In this document: in pieces, positions 38,501 through 50,200 of the stretch
Position numbering within the stretch: the first letter of the stretch is position 1
Layout: each line of letters begins with the position of its first letter
Origin: Pseudomonas rubra
GTDB taxonomy: Bacteria > Pseudomonadota > Gammaproteobacteria > Pseudomonadales > Pseudomonadaceae
Direction: 5' to 3'
NCBI RefSeq assembly: GCF_028656935.1
Contig: NZ_JAMDGZ010000018.1
Coordinates: 62,001 to 126,000, forward strand
DNA length: 64,000 bases
The notes under the pieces: model-generated
The model's database searches: none
The model's input: only the letters and a program-made list of their open reading frames with translations
Told to the model about the DNA's origin: nothing
Program-made: the position numbers and the translations under genes

Positions 38501-41500
38501 TGATGGCGGGCATGAGGCGTTCTTCCGCGACATGCTCGGCGACCTTGACGAACCGACGCTGCCATTGGGCCTGGTCGACGTGCAGGGCGATGGTCGCGCC
38601 ATCGAAGAAGCTCACTTGAGCCTCGATGCGGCAGTTGCCCGGCGCCTGCGCGAGCAGGCACGGCAACGCGGGGTCAGCGCCGCAACCCTGGCCCACCTGG
38701 CCTGGGCGCGGGTGTTGGGGGTACTGGCCAATCGCAGCGACGTGGTCTTCGGCACGGTGCTGATGGGCCGCCTGCAGGGCGGTGAAGGCGCCGACCGGGC
38801 CCTGGGTGTGTTCATCAACACCTTGCCCCTGCGCATCGACCTCAGCGCCCCGGTGGCGCAAGCCGTGGCCCGTACGCATCAGCGGCTGTCGGCATTGCTG
38901 GGCCATGAGCATGCCTCGTTGGCCCTGGCCCAGCGTTGCAGTGGCGTGGCGGCGGCATTGCCGTTGTTCAGTGCGCTGTTCAACTACCGCCACAGCGCGC
39001 TCGGCACACCTGCCGAGGAGGACGCCAGCATGCAGGGCGTGCGTCTGCTGGGCGGCGAAGAACGCAGCAACTATCCGCTGACCTTGAGCGTTGATGACCA
39101 GGGTGAAGGTTTTGCCTTGAGCGTACTGGCGCAAGAGGGCATCGGTGCCGAGCGGGTCGCACAGTGGATGAGCGAGGCCCTGGCGCAGTTGGCCCTGGCG
39201 CTTGAGCAGGCGCCGCAGACAACGGTGGATGCGTTGCCGATTGTTGATGAACTGGCACGCCAGCACGTGCTCGATGGCTTCAATGCTACCCGTCAGGCCT
39301 ACCCCCGTGGGCAGACGCTGCAGGCAAGGGTCGAGGCCCAGGCGCGGCGTGCTCCGCAAGCGCTGGCTGTGACCCAGGATGGCCAGGCCCTGAGCTATGG
39401 CGAACTGAACCGCCGTGCCAACCAACTGGCCCATCACCTGATCGGCCGTGGCGTGCGCCTCGGGGACCGGGTCGCACTGTGCCTGCCGCGCAATCTGCAG
39501 CGCGTGGTCAGCCTGCTGGCCGTGCTCAAAGCCGGCGCCGCCTACGTACCGGTGGACCCGGCATACCCGGCCGAGCGCATTGCCTACCTGCTGGCCGACA
39601 GCGCCCCTGCGCTGGTGGTGGCCCAGGCCAGTACGTCGGCCTTGCTCGGCGCTACCCCGCAGGTCGAACTGGACCGCGACGCCTGGCAGGACGAAGCCGA
39701 TCACAACCCGCAGGTTGCCGGGCTGGATGCCCAGCAACTGGCCTATGTGATCTACACCTCAGGCTCCACCGGCCAGCCCAAGGGGGTGATGGTCGAACAC
39801 CAGACCCTGGCCAACCTGGTGCACTGGCATTGCCAGGCATTTGCAGTGGTGGCCGGCACGCATACCTCCAGTGTTGCCGGTTTTGGTTTCGACGCCATGG
39901 CCTGGGAAGTCTGGCCAGCCCTGTGCGCCGGGGCCACGCTGCACCTGCCGCCTGCGCACATCGGTAACGAGCTGGTTGATGAGCTGCTCGACTGGTGGTT
40001 GGCGCAACCGCTGACGGTCAGCTTCCTGCCCACGCCGGTGGCCGAGCAGGCCCTGCGCCGCGAACGCCAGCATCCGACCCTGCGCACGCTACTGATCGGC
40101 GGTGATCGCCTGCGGCAGTTCGAGCGCGATCCGGGTTTTGCCGTGATCAACAACTATGGCCCCACCGAAACCACCGTGGTCGCCACCTCCGGGCACTTGC
40201 AGCCCGGCGCTGTTCTGCACATCGGCCGACCCATCGCCAATACCCGTGTGTATGTGCTCGACGAGCGCCGCCAGCCGCTACCGATCGGTGCGGTGGGCGA
40301 GTTGTACATCGGTGGCGCGGGGGTCGCCCGTGGCTACTTCAACCGTCCTGAACTGACCACAGAGCGTTTCCTGGCTGACCCGTTCAGCCGCGAGCCGGGC
40401 GCACGGATGTACCGCAGCGGCGACCTGGTGCGCTGGAATGCCGACGGCACGTTGGAGTACCTGGGGCGCAACGATGACCAGGTGAAGATCCGTGGTGTGC
40501 GGGTCGAGTTGGGCGAGATCGAAGCGGTGCTTGCGGCCCAGCCAGGTGTAGCCGATGCGGTGGTACTGGTACGTGGCGAGCGTTTGTTGGCCTGGTTCAC
40601 TGCAACCGCTGCGGTCGACCTTGAGCAACTGCGCCAGGCCCTGCGAACCACGTTGCCGGCGCACCTGATGCTGCAGGCGTTCCTACGCCTGGAGCAGCTG
40701 CCATTGACCAGCCACGGCAAGCTGGACCGCCGTGCACTGCCCGATCCCGATCCGGCTGACCTGGTCACACACGGCTATGAAGCGCCGCAAAACGATACTG
40801 AAGCGGCGATGGCCGCCGTGTGGGCCGAGGTCCTGGGCGTTGAGCGGGTAGGGCGTCACGACAACTTCTTTGAGTTGGGCGGCCATTCGTTGCTGGCAGT
40901 CACCCTGGTCGAGCGCCTGCGCCAGCAAGGCCTGCAGTCCGACGTGCGCGTGTTGCTGAGCCAACCGACGGTGGCCGCGCTGGCCGCAGCGCTGGGCACC
41001 GGCCGGCAGGTAGCGGTGCCGGATAACCTTATCGCACAGGGCTGCACCCGTATCACCCCCGACATGCTGCCGCTGGTGGCGCTGAATCAGGCGGCCATCG
41101 AACGGATCGTCGCCACCGTGCCGGATGGTGCAGCCAACGTGCAGGACATCTACCCCCTGGCACCGCTGCAGGAAGGTATCCTGTTCCACCACCTGAGCGC
41201 CGTAGGAGCGGATCCGTACCTGCTGCAATGGCGCATCGCCTTTGACAGCCCGGCACGTCTGCAAGCCTTCGCCGGCGCCCTGGACCAGGTCATCGCCCGC
41301 CACGACATCCTGCGCACCGCAGTGCTCTGGGCTGGCCTGCCACAACCGGTACAAGTGGTATGGCGCACCGTCCCCTCTGTGCTGGGAGCGAGCCATGTGG
41401 GAGAGGGCACTGTGGGCGCGGCGGTGCGGCGACCCGACTTGCCCCGCGATGGCGTCCCCCCGGCTATGGACCTGAGCGCCGCCCCTCTGATCCGCCTGCA

Positions 41501-44231
41501 CTACACCCAGGCCACCAACACCCCGCGCATCGAAGCCACCCTGCAGTTCCACCACATCGCCCTCGACCACACCGCAATCAAAGTAGTGCTCGAAGAAATC
41601 AGCGAGCACCTGCGTGGCCAGGCGCCGCAACATCCGCCGGTACCGTACCGCAACTATGTAGCCCAGGCGCGCCTGGCCATCAGCGAGGCCGAGCACGAGG
41701 CGTTCTTCCGCGCCCAATTGGCGGATATCGACGCGCCAACCCTGCCGTTCGGCCTTAGCGACATCCAGGGCGACGGCAGCGCCTTCGACCAGGCTTCGAT
41801 AGCGCTGGATGCCGGGCTGTATCAACGCCTGCGGCGCCAGGCCCAGCAATTGGGCGTCAGCGCCGCCAGCCTGGTGCACCTGGCCTGGGCGCGGCTGGTG
41901 TCTGCCGCCAGCGGCCAGACCTGCGTGGTGTTCGGCACCGTCCTGCTCGGCCGCTTGCAAGGCGGCGCCGGGGCAGACCGGGGCCTGGGCATGTTCATCA
42001 ACACCTTGCCGCTGCGCCTGGACCTCAAGGGCATGACTGTCGTGCAAGGGGTGCGCGCGACCCACCAGCGCCTCAATGCATTGCTCGCCCATGAACACGC
42101 GTCGCTGGCCCTGGCCCAGCGGTGCAGTGGCGTGACCGCACCCGCACCGTTGTTCAGTGCCATGCTCAACTACCGGCACGGTATCAACGCACAACAGGCG
42201 CAGCATCAGGCGCTCGAAGGGATCGAGTCGTTGCCCGGTGGCGGGCACGGCAACTACCCGTTCAGTGCCAACGTCGACGATTTCGCTGATGGCATGCGCC
42301 TGTCGGTCCAGGTGCCGGCGCGGATTGGCGCGCAGCGGGTCTGCGGGCAACTGGCGACGTTGCTGCAGAGCCTGGTGCAAGCCCTGGAGCAGGAACCTGG
42401 GCGACAGCTGTCGCAGTTGCCGGTACTGGCAGATGAAGAGCGGCGCCGTGTGTTGCTGGACTTCAACGACACCAACGAGGGCCACGACCTCACCCAGACT
42501 CTGCACGGTTTGATCGAGGCCCAGGCCGACCGCACACCGGATGCTGTGGCAGTGTGTGGCGAAGAGGGCGAGCTGAGCTATCGCCAGCTCAACCAGCAGG
42601 CCAACCGCCTGGCCCATCACTTGATTGAACTGGGGGTCGGGCCTGATCAGCGCGTGGCGATTTGCGTCGAACGTGGACTGTCGATGGTGGTGGGGCTGCT
42701 GGCCATTCTCAAGGCCGGTGGCGCCTATGTGCCGCTCGACCCGAGTTACCCGCCCGAGCGTATCGCCCACATGCTCAAGGACAGCGCGCCGCTGGCGGTA
42801 CTGGCCCATGCTGCCAGCCGTGAGGTGTTGCAGGCCTGGCCAGGGCAACTGATCGACCTTGATCAGTCCGTCTGGGAGCAGCAGCCCACCAGCACACCAC
42901 TGGTCCCGGCGCTGAGCGCCCGGAGCCTTGCGTACGTGATCTACACCTCCGGCTCCACCGGCCTGCCCAAAGGTGTGATGGTCGAGCACCGTAACGTGGT
43001 CAACCTGGTGCGCTGGAGCGCGCGAGTGTTCCCGGCATTGCCAGGCACAGCGGTGCTGCACAAGACCCCGAGCAGTTTCGATGCCTCGGTCTGGGAGCTG
43101 TTCTGGCCGCTGTGCACGGGTGTGCGCCAGGTACTGGCGCGGGCTCAGGATTCGCACGATCCGCAGTACCTGGCAGAGTTGATCGAAGCGCGTCAGGTCA
43201 GCGTCGTGCAGTTCGTCCCGGCCTTGCTGCAGCAGTTCCTGGAGTCACCACAGAGTGCCTGCTGCACCGGCCTGAGCGACATCGTCTGCGGCGGTGGCGA
43301 GCTGACCGCGGCGCTGGTCGCCCAGGTGCGCCAACGCCTGCCCGGGGTGCGCCTGCACAACGTCTATGGCCCCACCGAAGCCACGGTCGACTGCAGCGTG
43401 TGGACCCTGGCGCCCGGCGAGCCGTTGCCGCCAGGCCCACCGCCGATCGGCAAGCCGATCGACAACACCTGCCTGTACGTGCTGGACGATCAGTTGCAGC
43501 CGGTGCCCCAGGGCGTGGCCGGCGAGCTGTACGTCGGTGGCGTACAGGTGACCCGTGGCTACCTGAACCGCGACGAACTGACCGCCGAGCGCTTTGTCGA
43601 TGACCCGTTCGGCACCCGGCCCGGCGCGCGGTTGTACCGCACCGGCGACCTGGCCCGCCACTTGGCCGACGGCAATCTGGAGTACCTGGGCCGTAACGAC
43701 GACCAGGTCAAAATCCGTGGCTTGCGCATCGAACTAGGAGAAATCCAGGCGTGCCTGGGCCGTGTTGCCGGCATCAAGGACGCCGTGGTGATCGCCCGCG
43801 AGCAGCAGCTGATTGCCTATTACACCGGCGAACCGCAAGCGGCTGAGGCCCTGCGTGCCGCACTGCTCGAGCACCTGCCGCAGTTCATGGTACCTGCGTT
43901 GTTCATGTACCTGGACGCAATGCCGCTGAGCCCCAACGGCAAGCTTGATCGCAAGGCACTGCCACACATCGAGGTCGAAAGTCGCGTTTTCGAGGCCCCC
44001 GAAGGCGAGACCGAAACCCTGCTGGCCAGCCTCTGGGCTGAGTTGCTGGGGCTGGAACGGGTAGGGCGCCAGGACAACTTCTTCGAACTGGGCGGCCACT
44101 CGCTGTTGGCGGTGAGCCTGACCTCGCGCTTGCGTGACCATGGCCTGGATGCCGATGTGCGCGCGCTGTTCGATTACCCCACCTTGGCCGGCTATGCAGC
44201 CATCACAGACAGAATGGAGATCGTCCTGTGA
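32526..44231 (+). CDS. NRPS 2 fragment 3: end of C6, A6-T6, then modules 7-9 (Ser, Val, Leu, Gln)
   Basis: After the missing G the correct frame resumes at 32526 ([24 protein letters not shown]); the first in-frame ATG is at 32628 and is not a real start. Landmarks by nucleotide: A6 core FSFDVSVWE near 33535 (code DVWHLSLVDK, Ser), T6 near 34523, C7 HHIILDH near 35156, A7 core FDASTLEVW near 36667 (DALWLGGTFK, Val), T7 near 37687, C8 HHLAIDH near 38363, A8 core near 39886 (DAWFLGNVVK, Leu), T8 near 40864, C9 HHIALDH near 41551, A9 core SSFDASVWE near 43075 (DAWQVGVVDK, Gln), T9 near 44080. Ser6 is the only residue with a side-chain hydroxyl in the predicted peptide, so it is the likely ring-closing residue. 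REP-derived sequence is translated in C7 and C9. Confidence 0.88.
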   Translation, partial: THQRLSALLTHEHASLALAQRCSGVAAPLPLFSAMLNYRHGALASAEQRQAWQGIEVLEGQERTNYPLSLNVDDLGEDFRLVAMTPAQVGAARICAQMVQVLEAMVTALEQQPQLPVQQLPVLEAAERRRVLLAFNNTEVNYDLRQTLHGLIEAQVERTPDAVAVRGEEGELSYCQLNQQANRLAHHLIGLGVKPDDRVAICVERGLSMVVGLLAILKAGAAYVPVDPDYPAERIRHMLGDSAPVAVLVQAATCHVAQGTAVIDLDLPTWHELPESNPRVEGLTAKHLAYVIYTSGSTGLPKGVMNEHAGVVNRLLWMQDAYHLGADDVVLQKTPFSFDVSVWEFLWPLQTGARLVMARPGGHRDPQYLREIIRNQGVTTLHFVPSMLDVFLADGQVAAERLKRVLCSGEALPGSLVRRFHEQLPTVELHNLYGPTEAAVDVSAWQCISAADSTPIGKPIANTTLYVLDDQLQPVPQGVAGELYIGGVQVARGYLNRDELSAERFIDDPFGTRPGARLYRTGDLARHLADGNLEYLGRNDDQVKIRGLRIELGEIQAGLTRLPGIKEAVVIAREQRLIGYYTGEQQPVETLRGALLAHLPEFMVPALFMHLDALPLSPNGKLDRKALPQADIENRAFEAPEGETETLLAGLWSDLLGVERVGRHDNFFELGGHSLLAVSLTSRLRQLGLQADIRVLFGQPTLAALAAAVGRESGVQVPANRIPAHCTQITPDMLPLADLSQEALDGLMAQIPGGVANVQDIYALAPLQQGILYHHLASDGADPYVLQARFAFAGQAELDAFAAALDRVIAHHDILRTSFHWQGLDEAVQVVQRNVPSVGEALRRDQYPAVLNLNQAPLIRLLPTQANGRLEATLLLHHIILDHAAVEQLVAHISAVLQGQALPDDSVPYRNYVAQARLGANTQADEALFRELLGDIDEPTEVFGLRDAQGDGTAVLDSRQALAPSLARRLRAQARKLGVSLASLVHQAWGQVLGQLSGREEVVFGTVLLGRLQGGEGAERALGMFINTLPLRVSVGAAAVAEGVRLTHQRLARLLAREQASLALAQRCSGVAASQPLFTSLLNFRHSAPAKAPLHEAWQGIEQLSAHERSHYPLVVNVDDLGEGLVLTVQAVAKVDGEQVCQLLGCALDNLARALEQAPDTALHGISCLAPDERERVLQGFNATQRDYPREHALHTLFEAYAALSPDATAVVQGSVQWSYQQLDQHANRLAHYLLALGVRPGDCIALLLPRGVDLLAAQLAASKCAAVYVPLDINAPVERQAFMLQDSQARVLLTHSGEPQVGATQRIELDGLVLDGYRHTSPGLMVEAGRAAYIMYTSGSTGTPKGVQVPHRAIVRLVINNGFADFNSQDRVAFASNPAFDASTLEVWAALLNGGALVVIDQDQVLSCQELGAALIEHRVSVLWLTAGLFHQFADALLPALRNLRYLLVGGDVLDPAVIERVLRGGAPAHLLNGYGPTEATTFSTTHEITAVGAGSIPIGKPIGNSRCYVLDAHQQALPVGAVGELYIGGEGVALGYLGQPQLSAERFLDDPFSAEPGARMYRSGDRVCWQADGTLLYLGRSDQQIKLRGFRIELGEIEARLGACQGVGEVAVVLREDTPGDKRLVAYYSAVDGTLSINELHAQLQGQLPDYMLPAAYVRLAALPLTANGKLDRQALPQPDRDAVLSRTFEAPQGEVETALAAIWAELLKVERIGRHDHFFELGGHSLLAVTLIERMRKAGLSADVRVLFAQSSLAALAAAVGSSREVQVPANRVPVDARHITPAMLSLIELDQASIERIVATVPGGAANVQEIYPLAPLQQGILYHHLSAEQGDPYLLQSRLAFDSLARLHTWAAALQQVIDRHDILRTAVLSEGLVQPVQVVWRTARMAVTAVAGLSGASVVDALQARFDARHQRLDLSRAPLMRLVYAEDPTNQRVVAILQFHHLAIDHTAMAVIAGEMQALLAGNAQRLAPPVPYRTYVAQARLAADDGGHEAFFRDMLGDLDEPTLPLGLVDVQGDGRAIEEAHLSLDAAVARRLREQARQRGVSAATLAHLAWARVLGVLANRSDVVFGTVLMGRLQGGEGADRALGVFINTLPLRIDLSAPVAQAVARTHQRLSALLGHEHASLALAQRCSGVAAALPLFSALFNYRHSALGTPAEEDASMQGVRLLGGEERSNYPLTLSVDDQGEGFALSVLAQEGIGAERVAQWMSEALAQLALALEQAPQTTVDALPIVDELARQHVLDGFNATRQAYPRGQTLQARVEAQARRAPQALAVTQDGQALSYGELNRRANQLAHHLIGRGVRLGDRVALCLPRNLQRVVSLLAVLKAGAAYVPVDPAYPAERIAYLLADSAPALVVAQASTSALLGATPQVELDRDAWQDEADHNPQVAGLDAQQLAYVIYTSGSTGQPKGVMVEHQTLANLVHWHCQAFAVVAGTHTSSVAGFGFDAMAWEVWPALCAGATLHLPPAHIGNELVDELLDWWLAQPLTVSFLPTPVAEQALRRERQHPTLRTLLIGGDRLRQFERDPGFAVINNYGPTETTVVATSGHLQPGAVLHIGRPIANTRVYVLDERRQPLPIGAVGELYIGGAGVARGYFNRPELTTERFLADPFSREPGARMYRSGDLVRWNADGTLEYLGRNDDQVKIRGVRVELGEIEAVLAAQPGVADAVVLVRGERLLAWFTATAAVDLEQLRQALRTTLPAHLMLQAFLRLEQLPLTSHGKLDRRALPDPDPADLVTHGYEAPQNDTEAAMAAVWAEVLGVERVGRHDNFFELGGHSLLAVTLVERLRQQGLQSDVRVLLSQPTVAALAAALGTGRQVAVPDNLIAQGCTRITPDMLPLVALNQAAIERIVATVPDGAANVQDIYPLAPLQEGILFHHLSAVGADPYLLQWRIAFDSPARLQAFAGALDQVIARHDILRTAVLWAGLPQPVQVVWRTVPSVLGASHVGEGTVGAAVRRPDLPRDGVPPAMDLSAAPLIRLHYTQATNTPRIEATLQFHHIALDHTAIKVVLEEISEHLRGQAPQHPPVPYRNYVAQARLAISEAEHEAFFRAQLADIDAPTLPFGLSDIQGDGSAFDQASIALDAGLYQRLRRQAQQLGVSAASLVHLAWARLVSAASGQTCVVFGTVLLGRLQGGAGADRGLGMFINTLPLRLDLKGMTVVQGVRATHQRLNALLAHEHASLALAQRCSGVTAPAPLFSAMLNYRHGINAQQAQHQALEGIESLPGGGHGNYPFSANVDDFADGMRLSVQVPARIGAQRVCGQLATLLQSLVQALEQEPGRQLSQLPVLADEERRRVLLDFNDTNEGHDLTQTLHGLIEAQADRTPDAVAVCGEEGELSYRQLNQQANRLAHHLIELGVGPDQRVAICVERGLSMVVGLLAILKAGGAYVPLDPSYPPERIAHMLKDSAPLAVLAHAASREVLQAWPGQLIDLDQSVWEQQPTSTPLVPALSARSLAYVIYTSGSTGLPKGVMVEHRNVVNLVRWSARVFPALPGTAVLHKTPSSFDASVWELFWPLCTGVRQVLARAQDSHDPQYLAELIEARQVSVVQFVPALLQQFLESPQSACCTGLSDIVCGGGELTAALVAQVRQRLPGVRLHNVYGPTEATVDCSVWTLAPGEPLPPGPPPIGKPIDNTCLYVLDDQLQPVPQGVAGELYVGGVQVTRGYLNRDELTAERFVDDPFGTRPGARLYRTGDLARHLADGNLEYLGRNDDQVKIRGLRIELGEIQACLGRVAGIKDAVVIAREQQLIAYYTGEPQAAEALRAALLEHLPQFMVPALFMYLDAMPLSPNGKLDRKALPHIEVESRVFEAPEGETETLLASLWAELLGLERVGRQDNFFELGGHSLLAVSLTSRLRDHGLDADVRALFDYPTLAGYAAITDRMEIVL
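35033..35062 (+). repeat. Degenerate REP-like sequence inside C7
   Basis: The segment GGTAGGAGAGGCCTTGCGCC then GCGAT resembles the REP class that reads GTAGGAGCGGCCTTG...CCGCGAT, with one internal change. It is translated as VGEALRRDQ at the same loop that holds the REP in C6. Identification is weaker than for C6. Confidence 0.5.
41378..41456 (+). repeat. REP-derived insertion inside C9
   Basis: The stretch includes GCTGGGAGCGAG, GTGGGAGAGGGCACTGTGGG and CGACTTGCCCCGCGATGG, all typical of Pseudomonas REP or REP-flanking DNA. It is translated as [25 protein letters not shown] between RTVPS and [11 protein letters not shown]. It adds roughly 20 residues to a loop that is short in C4 and C10. 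It keeps the reading frame. Confidence 0.65.
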
Positions 44232-47200
44232 GTATCAATGAGCTACTGCAAACACTTTCAGCCAACAATGTGCAACTGGCGCTCAAGGATGGGCAGCTGG
44301 CGGTACAAGGCAACCGTCAGGTATTGACGGATGCCGCACTGGTGGCGCAACTGCGTGAACACAAGGCCGACCTGGTGGCGATGATCGCACGTGGCGAGTA
44401 TGTGGCGCTCAAACAGGGCGCGGTGCAGGTGCCGGACAATCTGATCCCACCCGGTTGTACGCGCATTACCCCGGCCATGCTCAATCTGGCCAGCGTTGAC
44501 CAGGACAGTCTGGACGGTATCGTCGCCTGTATCCCCGGGGGGGCAGCCAACGTTCAGGACATCTACCCCCTGGCGCCGTTGCAGCAGGGCTTGCTGTTCC
44601 ACCATGTCAGTGCCACCGAGCACGACCCCTACGTGTTACGCCTGCGCTTCATGTTTGCCGATGAGGGGAGGCTGCAGGCCTTCGCGGCAGCATTGCGCGG
44701 GGTCATCGCACGCCATGACATCCTGCGCACGTCGGTGCACTGGAAAGGGCTGCAGAGCCCCCTGCAAGTGGTCTGGCGCCATGCCGAACTGCAGTTGCTG
44801 GATCTGCCGATCGACGATCCGCGCCGCGACGGCTTCGATCTGACCCAGGCACCGCTGATCCGCCTGCTGCGCGAAGCGCCGCAAGCCGATGGCAAATTGG
44901 TCGCGACCTTGCAGTTTCACCATATCGCCCTGGACCACAGTGCGCTGGAAGTCGTCCAGCATGAGTTGGTCGCGCTGCTCAGCGGCGAAGCTGAACGCCT
45001 GGGCGCGCCGGTGCCGTTTCGCAACTATGTGGCCCAGGCGGTGCTGGGGATCAACGAGGCCGAGCATGAGCGGTTCTTTCGCGACATGCTCGGTGAGGTC
45101 GACGAACCGACCCTGGCCTACGCGATTCAGGACATGCAGGGCGACGGCCTGGTGCACAACGAACACAGCGTGGACCTGCCCGATGCACTATGCCAAGGCC
45201 TGCGCGCCCTGGCGCGCAGCCACGGGGTGAGTGTCGCCAGCCTGTTTCACCTGGCCTGGGGGCGGGTGCTGGGCGGCCTGACCGGGCGCGACCGGGTGGT
45301 GTTCGGCACGGTATTGATGGGGCGCCTGCAGGGCGCCGAAGCCATCGATCGTGCCTTGGGGATTTTCATCAATACCTTGCCGCTACGGGTGGATCTGGAC
45401 GACGTTGACCTCGCGGCGGCGATCAAGGCCAGCCACCAGCGCCTGAGCGCACTGATGCGCCACGAGCACGCGTCACTGGCACTGGCCCAGCGCTGCAGCG
45501 GGGTGAGGGCAGGGGTGCCGCTGTTCAACGCCTTGCTCAATTATCGCCACAGCGCGGTGGCTGCCGAGCAACCGCGGCGCGCCGCCCTGGCCGGCATCGA
45601 GGTGGTGCAGGCGGTGGAGGCGACCACTTATCCGCTGACCCTGAGCGTCGATGACCTGGGCCAAGGGTTGCGCCTGACCCTGCTGGCCAGTGCCCAGGTG
45701 CCGGCGCAGCGGGTATGCGGCTACCTGCTACAGACCCTGGAGAGCCTGCTGCAGATGCCGCAGGTGGCGGCCAACGCCCTGGAGATGCTGCCGCACAGCG
45801 AGCGCCACGAATTGCTGGAAACCTTCAACGACTACCCGGCCGTGCACAACGGCATGTTGCCGCTGCACCGGCGTATCGAGGAGCACGCCCGGCGCTACCC
45901 CGATGATACTGCGGCCACCCAGGCTGGCCAGGCGCTTGGCTACGGTGAGCTGAATGCACGGGCCAATGCCTTGGCCCATCACCTGATCGGGCTGGGAGTG
46001 CAGCCCGAAGACCGGGTTGCGGTGCTCGCCCGGCGCGGCCTGGAAACCCTGGTCGGCTTGCTGGCGGTGCTCAAGGCCGGTGCCTGCTATGTACCGGTCG
46101 ATGCGGCCCATCCGGATGAACGCATACGCTACCTGCTCGAAGACAGTGCGCCCAGGGCGGTGCTGACCCAGCATGCGCTGCGTGCGCGCCTGGATGCTGT
46201 CGAGGTACCGTTGCTGGTGCTCGACCGCCCGCACTGGCCGGCGCGTAATGACGATCTGCAGGTGCCCGGGCTGGGGGCGAACACCCTGGCCTATGTGATC
46301 TACACCTCAGGCTCCACCGGCCAGCCCAAAGGGGTGATGGTCGAGCAGCAGACCCTGGGCAACCTGGTCGACTGGCATTGCCGTGCTTTTGACCTGTGCC
46401 GTGGCCGCCAGACTTCGAGCCTGGCCGGCTTCGGCTTCGATGCCATGGCCTGGGAGATCTGGCCCGCCCTGTGTGCCGGCGCCACTGTGCACCTGGCACC
46501 TGTGGCCGAAGGCAATGAGGACCTTGATGCAATGCTGCAGTGGTGGTGCGCACAACCGCTGGATGTGAGTTTCCTGCCGACACCGGTAGCCGAGTACGCC
46601 TTCAGCCAGCAGACCGAGCACCCGACCCTGCGCACCCTGCTGGTCGGCGGCGATCGCTTGCGCCAGTTCAGCCGCAACCAGCGCTTTGCCGTGGTCAACA
46701 ACTATGGCCCCACCGAAACCACCGTGGTGGCCAGCTCCGGTGCCGTGGAGGCAGGCGCTGTGCTGCACATCGGCCGGCCCATGGACAATGCCCGCCTGTA
46801 TGTCCTCGACGCACAGCTGCAGCCGGTAGCGCTGGGCGTGCCGGGCGAGTTGTACATCGGCGGCGCCGGGGTTGCCCGTGGCTACCTGGGCCGCCCGCAG
46901 CTCACTGCCGAACGTTTTCTTGCCGACCCGTTCTGCGTAGTGCCCGGCCAACGCATGTACCGCAGCGGTGACCTGGTGCGCTGGCTGGCGGACGGTACGC
47001 TGGAGTACCTGGGCCGCAACGACGATCAGGTGAAGATTCGCGGCGTGCGCATCGAGCTGGGCGAAATCGAAAGCCGCCTGGGTAGCTTGGCGGGGATCAA
47101 CGAGGCCGTGGTGGTGGCCCGTGAGGACCAGCCCGGGCAACCGCGGCTGGTGGCTTATTTCACTGCCCAGGCGGACGTCGAGCCCCTCGATCCGCAAGGC

Positions 47201-50200
47201 CTGCGTGCCCAGTTGCAGGCGCATCTGCCTGAGTACATGGTGCCGGTGGCCTTTGTCGAACTGGCAGCATTGCCGCTCACAGCCAATGGCAAGCTGGACC
47301 GCCGTGCATTGCCCCGGCCTGAGCGCTCGGCACTGATCGAACAGGGCTACCAGGCGCCCGAAGGCGAGCTGGAACACAGCCTGGCGCAGCTCTGGGCAGA
47401 GCTGCTGGAGGTTGAGCGGGTAGGGCGCCATGACCGTTTCTTCAGCCTCGGCGGTCACTCGTTGCTGGCCATGCGCATGGTCTCGCAGGTGCGCCTGCGC
47501 CTGGGGGTGGAACTGCCCCTGACCGACCTGTTTGCCAACGACGAACTGGCGGCGGTGGCCACGGCGCTGGGCAATGCCGGGCGCAGTGAACTGCCGCCGA
47601 TCCTGGCGACGCCGCGTACCACACACCTGCCGATGGCGTTTGCCCAGCAGCGCCTGTGGTTTCTGGCGCAGATGGAGGGCGGTAATCAGGCCTACAACGT
47701 GCCCCTGGCCCTGGGCCTGCGCGGCCCTCTGGATGCCGGCGCACTGGAGTGCGCCTTGCTACGTATCGTCGAGCGTCATGAGACTTTGCGCAGCGGTTTT
47801 GTGCCCCACGAGGACAGCGCCGAGGTGGTGATTGCCGCAAGCGTCAGGGCCGGCTGGTTCAGGCGTGAAGAGGTAACCGCGCAGACGCTTGCCGAGCGCC
47901 TGCGCGCCGAAGCCGAAACACCCTTCGACCTGGTCCACGGGCCGCTGCTGCGGGCCCGTCTGTTGCGCCTGGGCGCTGAGCACCATGTGCTGGCGTTGAC
48001 TGTGCACCACATCGTGGCTGACGGCTGGTCGCTGGGGGTGTTGACCGCTGAACTGAGCGCGCTTTACCCCGCTATGCGCGATGGCCGCGAAGATCCGCTG
48101 CCGGCCTTGAACCTGCAGTACGGCGATTATGCCGTGTGGCAGCGGCGCTGGTTGGCCGGAGAGCAGTTGCAACGCCAGGCCGACTACTGGCGCGGCGCCC
48201 TTGAAGGTGCGCCGGCCCTGTTGAAGCTGCCCGGCGATCGGCCGCGCCCGGAGCGCCAGGATTTCGCCGGAGCCAGCCTGCCCGTGCAGCTGGACGCGCG
48301 TCTTGTTGCCGGCCTGCGCATGCTCGCCCAGCGTCATGGGGTGACCCTCTATATGACTGTTCTGGGCGCCTGGGCTGCGCTATTGGCGAGACTTTCCGGG
48401 CAGGACGAAGTGGTGATTGGCTGCCCGGTAGCCGGGCGGATACGCGCCGAGCTTGAGCCGTTGCTGGGGTTGTTCGTCAACACCCTGGCCATTCGTATCG
48501 ATACAGCCGATGTCGGTGCAGAGTCCTTGTTGCAACAGGTCAAGGGCCAACTGCTGGAGGCCCAGGCGCATCAGGACCTGCCGTTCGAGCAAGTGGTGGA
48601 AATCGTCCGCCCGGCACGCAGCCTGAGCCATACGCCGTTGTTCCAGACCACGCTGAACTGGCAGGCCACTAGCGGAGCGGCCCTGGCTCTGGAGGGTTTG
48701 CAACTGGAAGCGGTGGCGCACAGTGCCCAGGTGGCCAAGTTCGACCTGGCCCTGACCCTGGGTGAGTATGCCGACACCCTGGTCGGCGCCCTGGAATACG
48801 CGACTGCGCTGTTCAATGAAGACACCATGCGCCGCTACCTGGGGTACTTTGACACCCTGCTGCCGGCCATGGTCGGCAATGATCAGACGCCACTGGCGCA
48901 CATTGATCTGGTCGGTGCGGATGAGCGTCAGCGCCTGGTGCACACCTTCAACGCCACGGATCAGGGCCCTGCCCAGCGGCAAACCGTCCATGGCCTGATC
49001 GAAGCCCGCGCGGCGCAGGCGCCCCAGGCCTGTGCGGCCCAGGCCGGTGCCCGGTCGCTGAGCTATGGCGAACTCAATGCCCAGGCCAACGCCCTGGCCC
49101 ACCATCTGATCGGGCTTGGCGTGCGCGCCGACGACCGGGTCGTGGTGGTTGCCCGGCGCGGCCTGGAAACCTTGGTGGGATTGCTTGCGGTGCTCAAGGC
49201 CGGTGGCGCCTACGTGCCGGTGGATCCGGCCCAGCCGGACGAGCGCCTGCACTATCTGCTGGGCGACAGCGCACCGACCGTGGTGCTGACCCAGGCAGCA
49301 TTGCGCGAGCGCCTGGGCGTAGTCGACGCTCCACTGTTGTTGCTGGATCAGCCGAGCTGGCCGGCGCGTCACGACAACCCAAGGGTGCCAGGCTTGACTG
49401 CCGATAACCTTGCTTATGTGATCTACACCTCAGGCTCCTCGGGTTTACCCAAGGGCGTGATGGTCGAGCACCATTGCCTGGTCAATCTGGTGCAATGGCA
49501 CTGCGCCGCGTTCGACCTTGCGCCAGGCGATCACAGCGCAAGCCTTGCCGGTTTCGGCTTTGACGCCATGGCCTGGGAAGTCTGGCCGGCCTTGTGCGCC
49601 GGCGCGCAGTTGCACCTGCCGCCGGAGCACCTGGGCAACGAACAGCTCGATGAACTGCTTGAATGGTGGTGTGCGCAGCCACTGAAAGTGGCCTTCTTGC
49701 CCACACCGGTGGCCGAATACCTGTTCAGCCGCGATCTGCGCCATCCGACCTTGCGCACGCTGTTGATCGGCGGTGATCGCCTGCGTCAGTTCAACCGCGA
49801 TCCGGGCTACAGGGTGATCAACAACTATGGCCCCACCGAAGCGACGGTGGTGGCGACTTCAGGCCAGGTCATGCCTGGCGGAGCCCTGGATATCGGCAAG
49901 CCGATCGGCAAAGCCCGGGTATACCTGCTGGATGAGCAGCGCCAACTGGTGCCGTTTGGTTGCGTCGGTGAGCTGTACGTCGGCGGTGCCGGGGTTGCCC
50001 GCGGCTACCTGGGCCGCGCCGACTTGAGCGCCGAGCGCTTCCTCGAAGACCCGTTCAGCGAGGTGCCTGGCGCACGGATGTACCGCAGCGGCGACCTGGC
50101 CCGCTGGCAGGCCGACGGCACCCTGGAGTACCTGGGGCGTAACGACGATCAGGTAAAAATTCGCGGCATACGTATAGAACTGGGGGAAATTGAGGGCCAA

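Larger units (their letters stand above)
21915..44231 (+). pseudogene. Lipopeptide NRPS 2, seven modules (modules 3-9), broken by two frameshifts
   Basis: One continuous NRPS gene is split over two frames. Undoing two local lesions (removing one copy of a 16-bp duplication at 22995-23026 and restoring a G after 32525) gives a single frame of about 7433 residues. The domain order is TubC-like docking, then seven C-A-T modules. A-domain codes are Leu, Leu, Leu (DAWFLGNVVK), Ser (DVWHLSLVDK), Val (DALWLGGTFK), Leu (DAWFLGNVVK), Gln (DAWQVGVVDK). All seven C domains look like dual C/E domains, so residues 2-8 should be D. AGGA at 21902-21905 serves the ATG at 21915. The stop overlaps the GTG start of NRPS 3. 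As sequenced, only the first 365 or so residues of the protein would be made correctly. Either the strain is a non-producer or one or both lesions are sequencing or assembly errors. Confidence 0.85.

Noticed and set aside
41196-41212. GTAGGAGCGGATCC as another REP element in C9
   Set aside because: It lies in the conserved coding region [14 protein letters not shown], which aligns without a gap to other C domains; only a short chance match.
23560-44100. CRISPR-like or satellite repeat array
   Set aside because: Repeats are kilobase-sized coding modules with conserved NRPS motifs, not short direct repeats with spacers.
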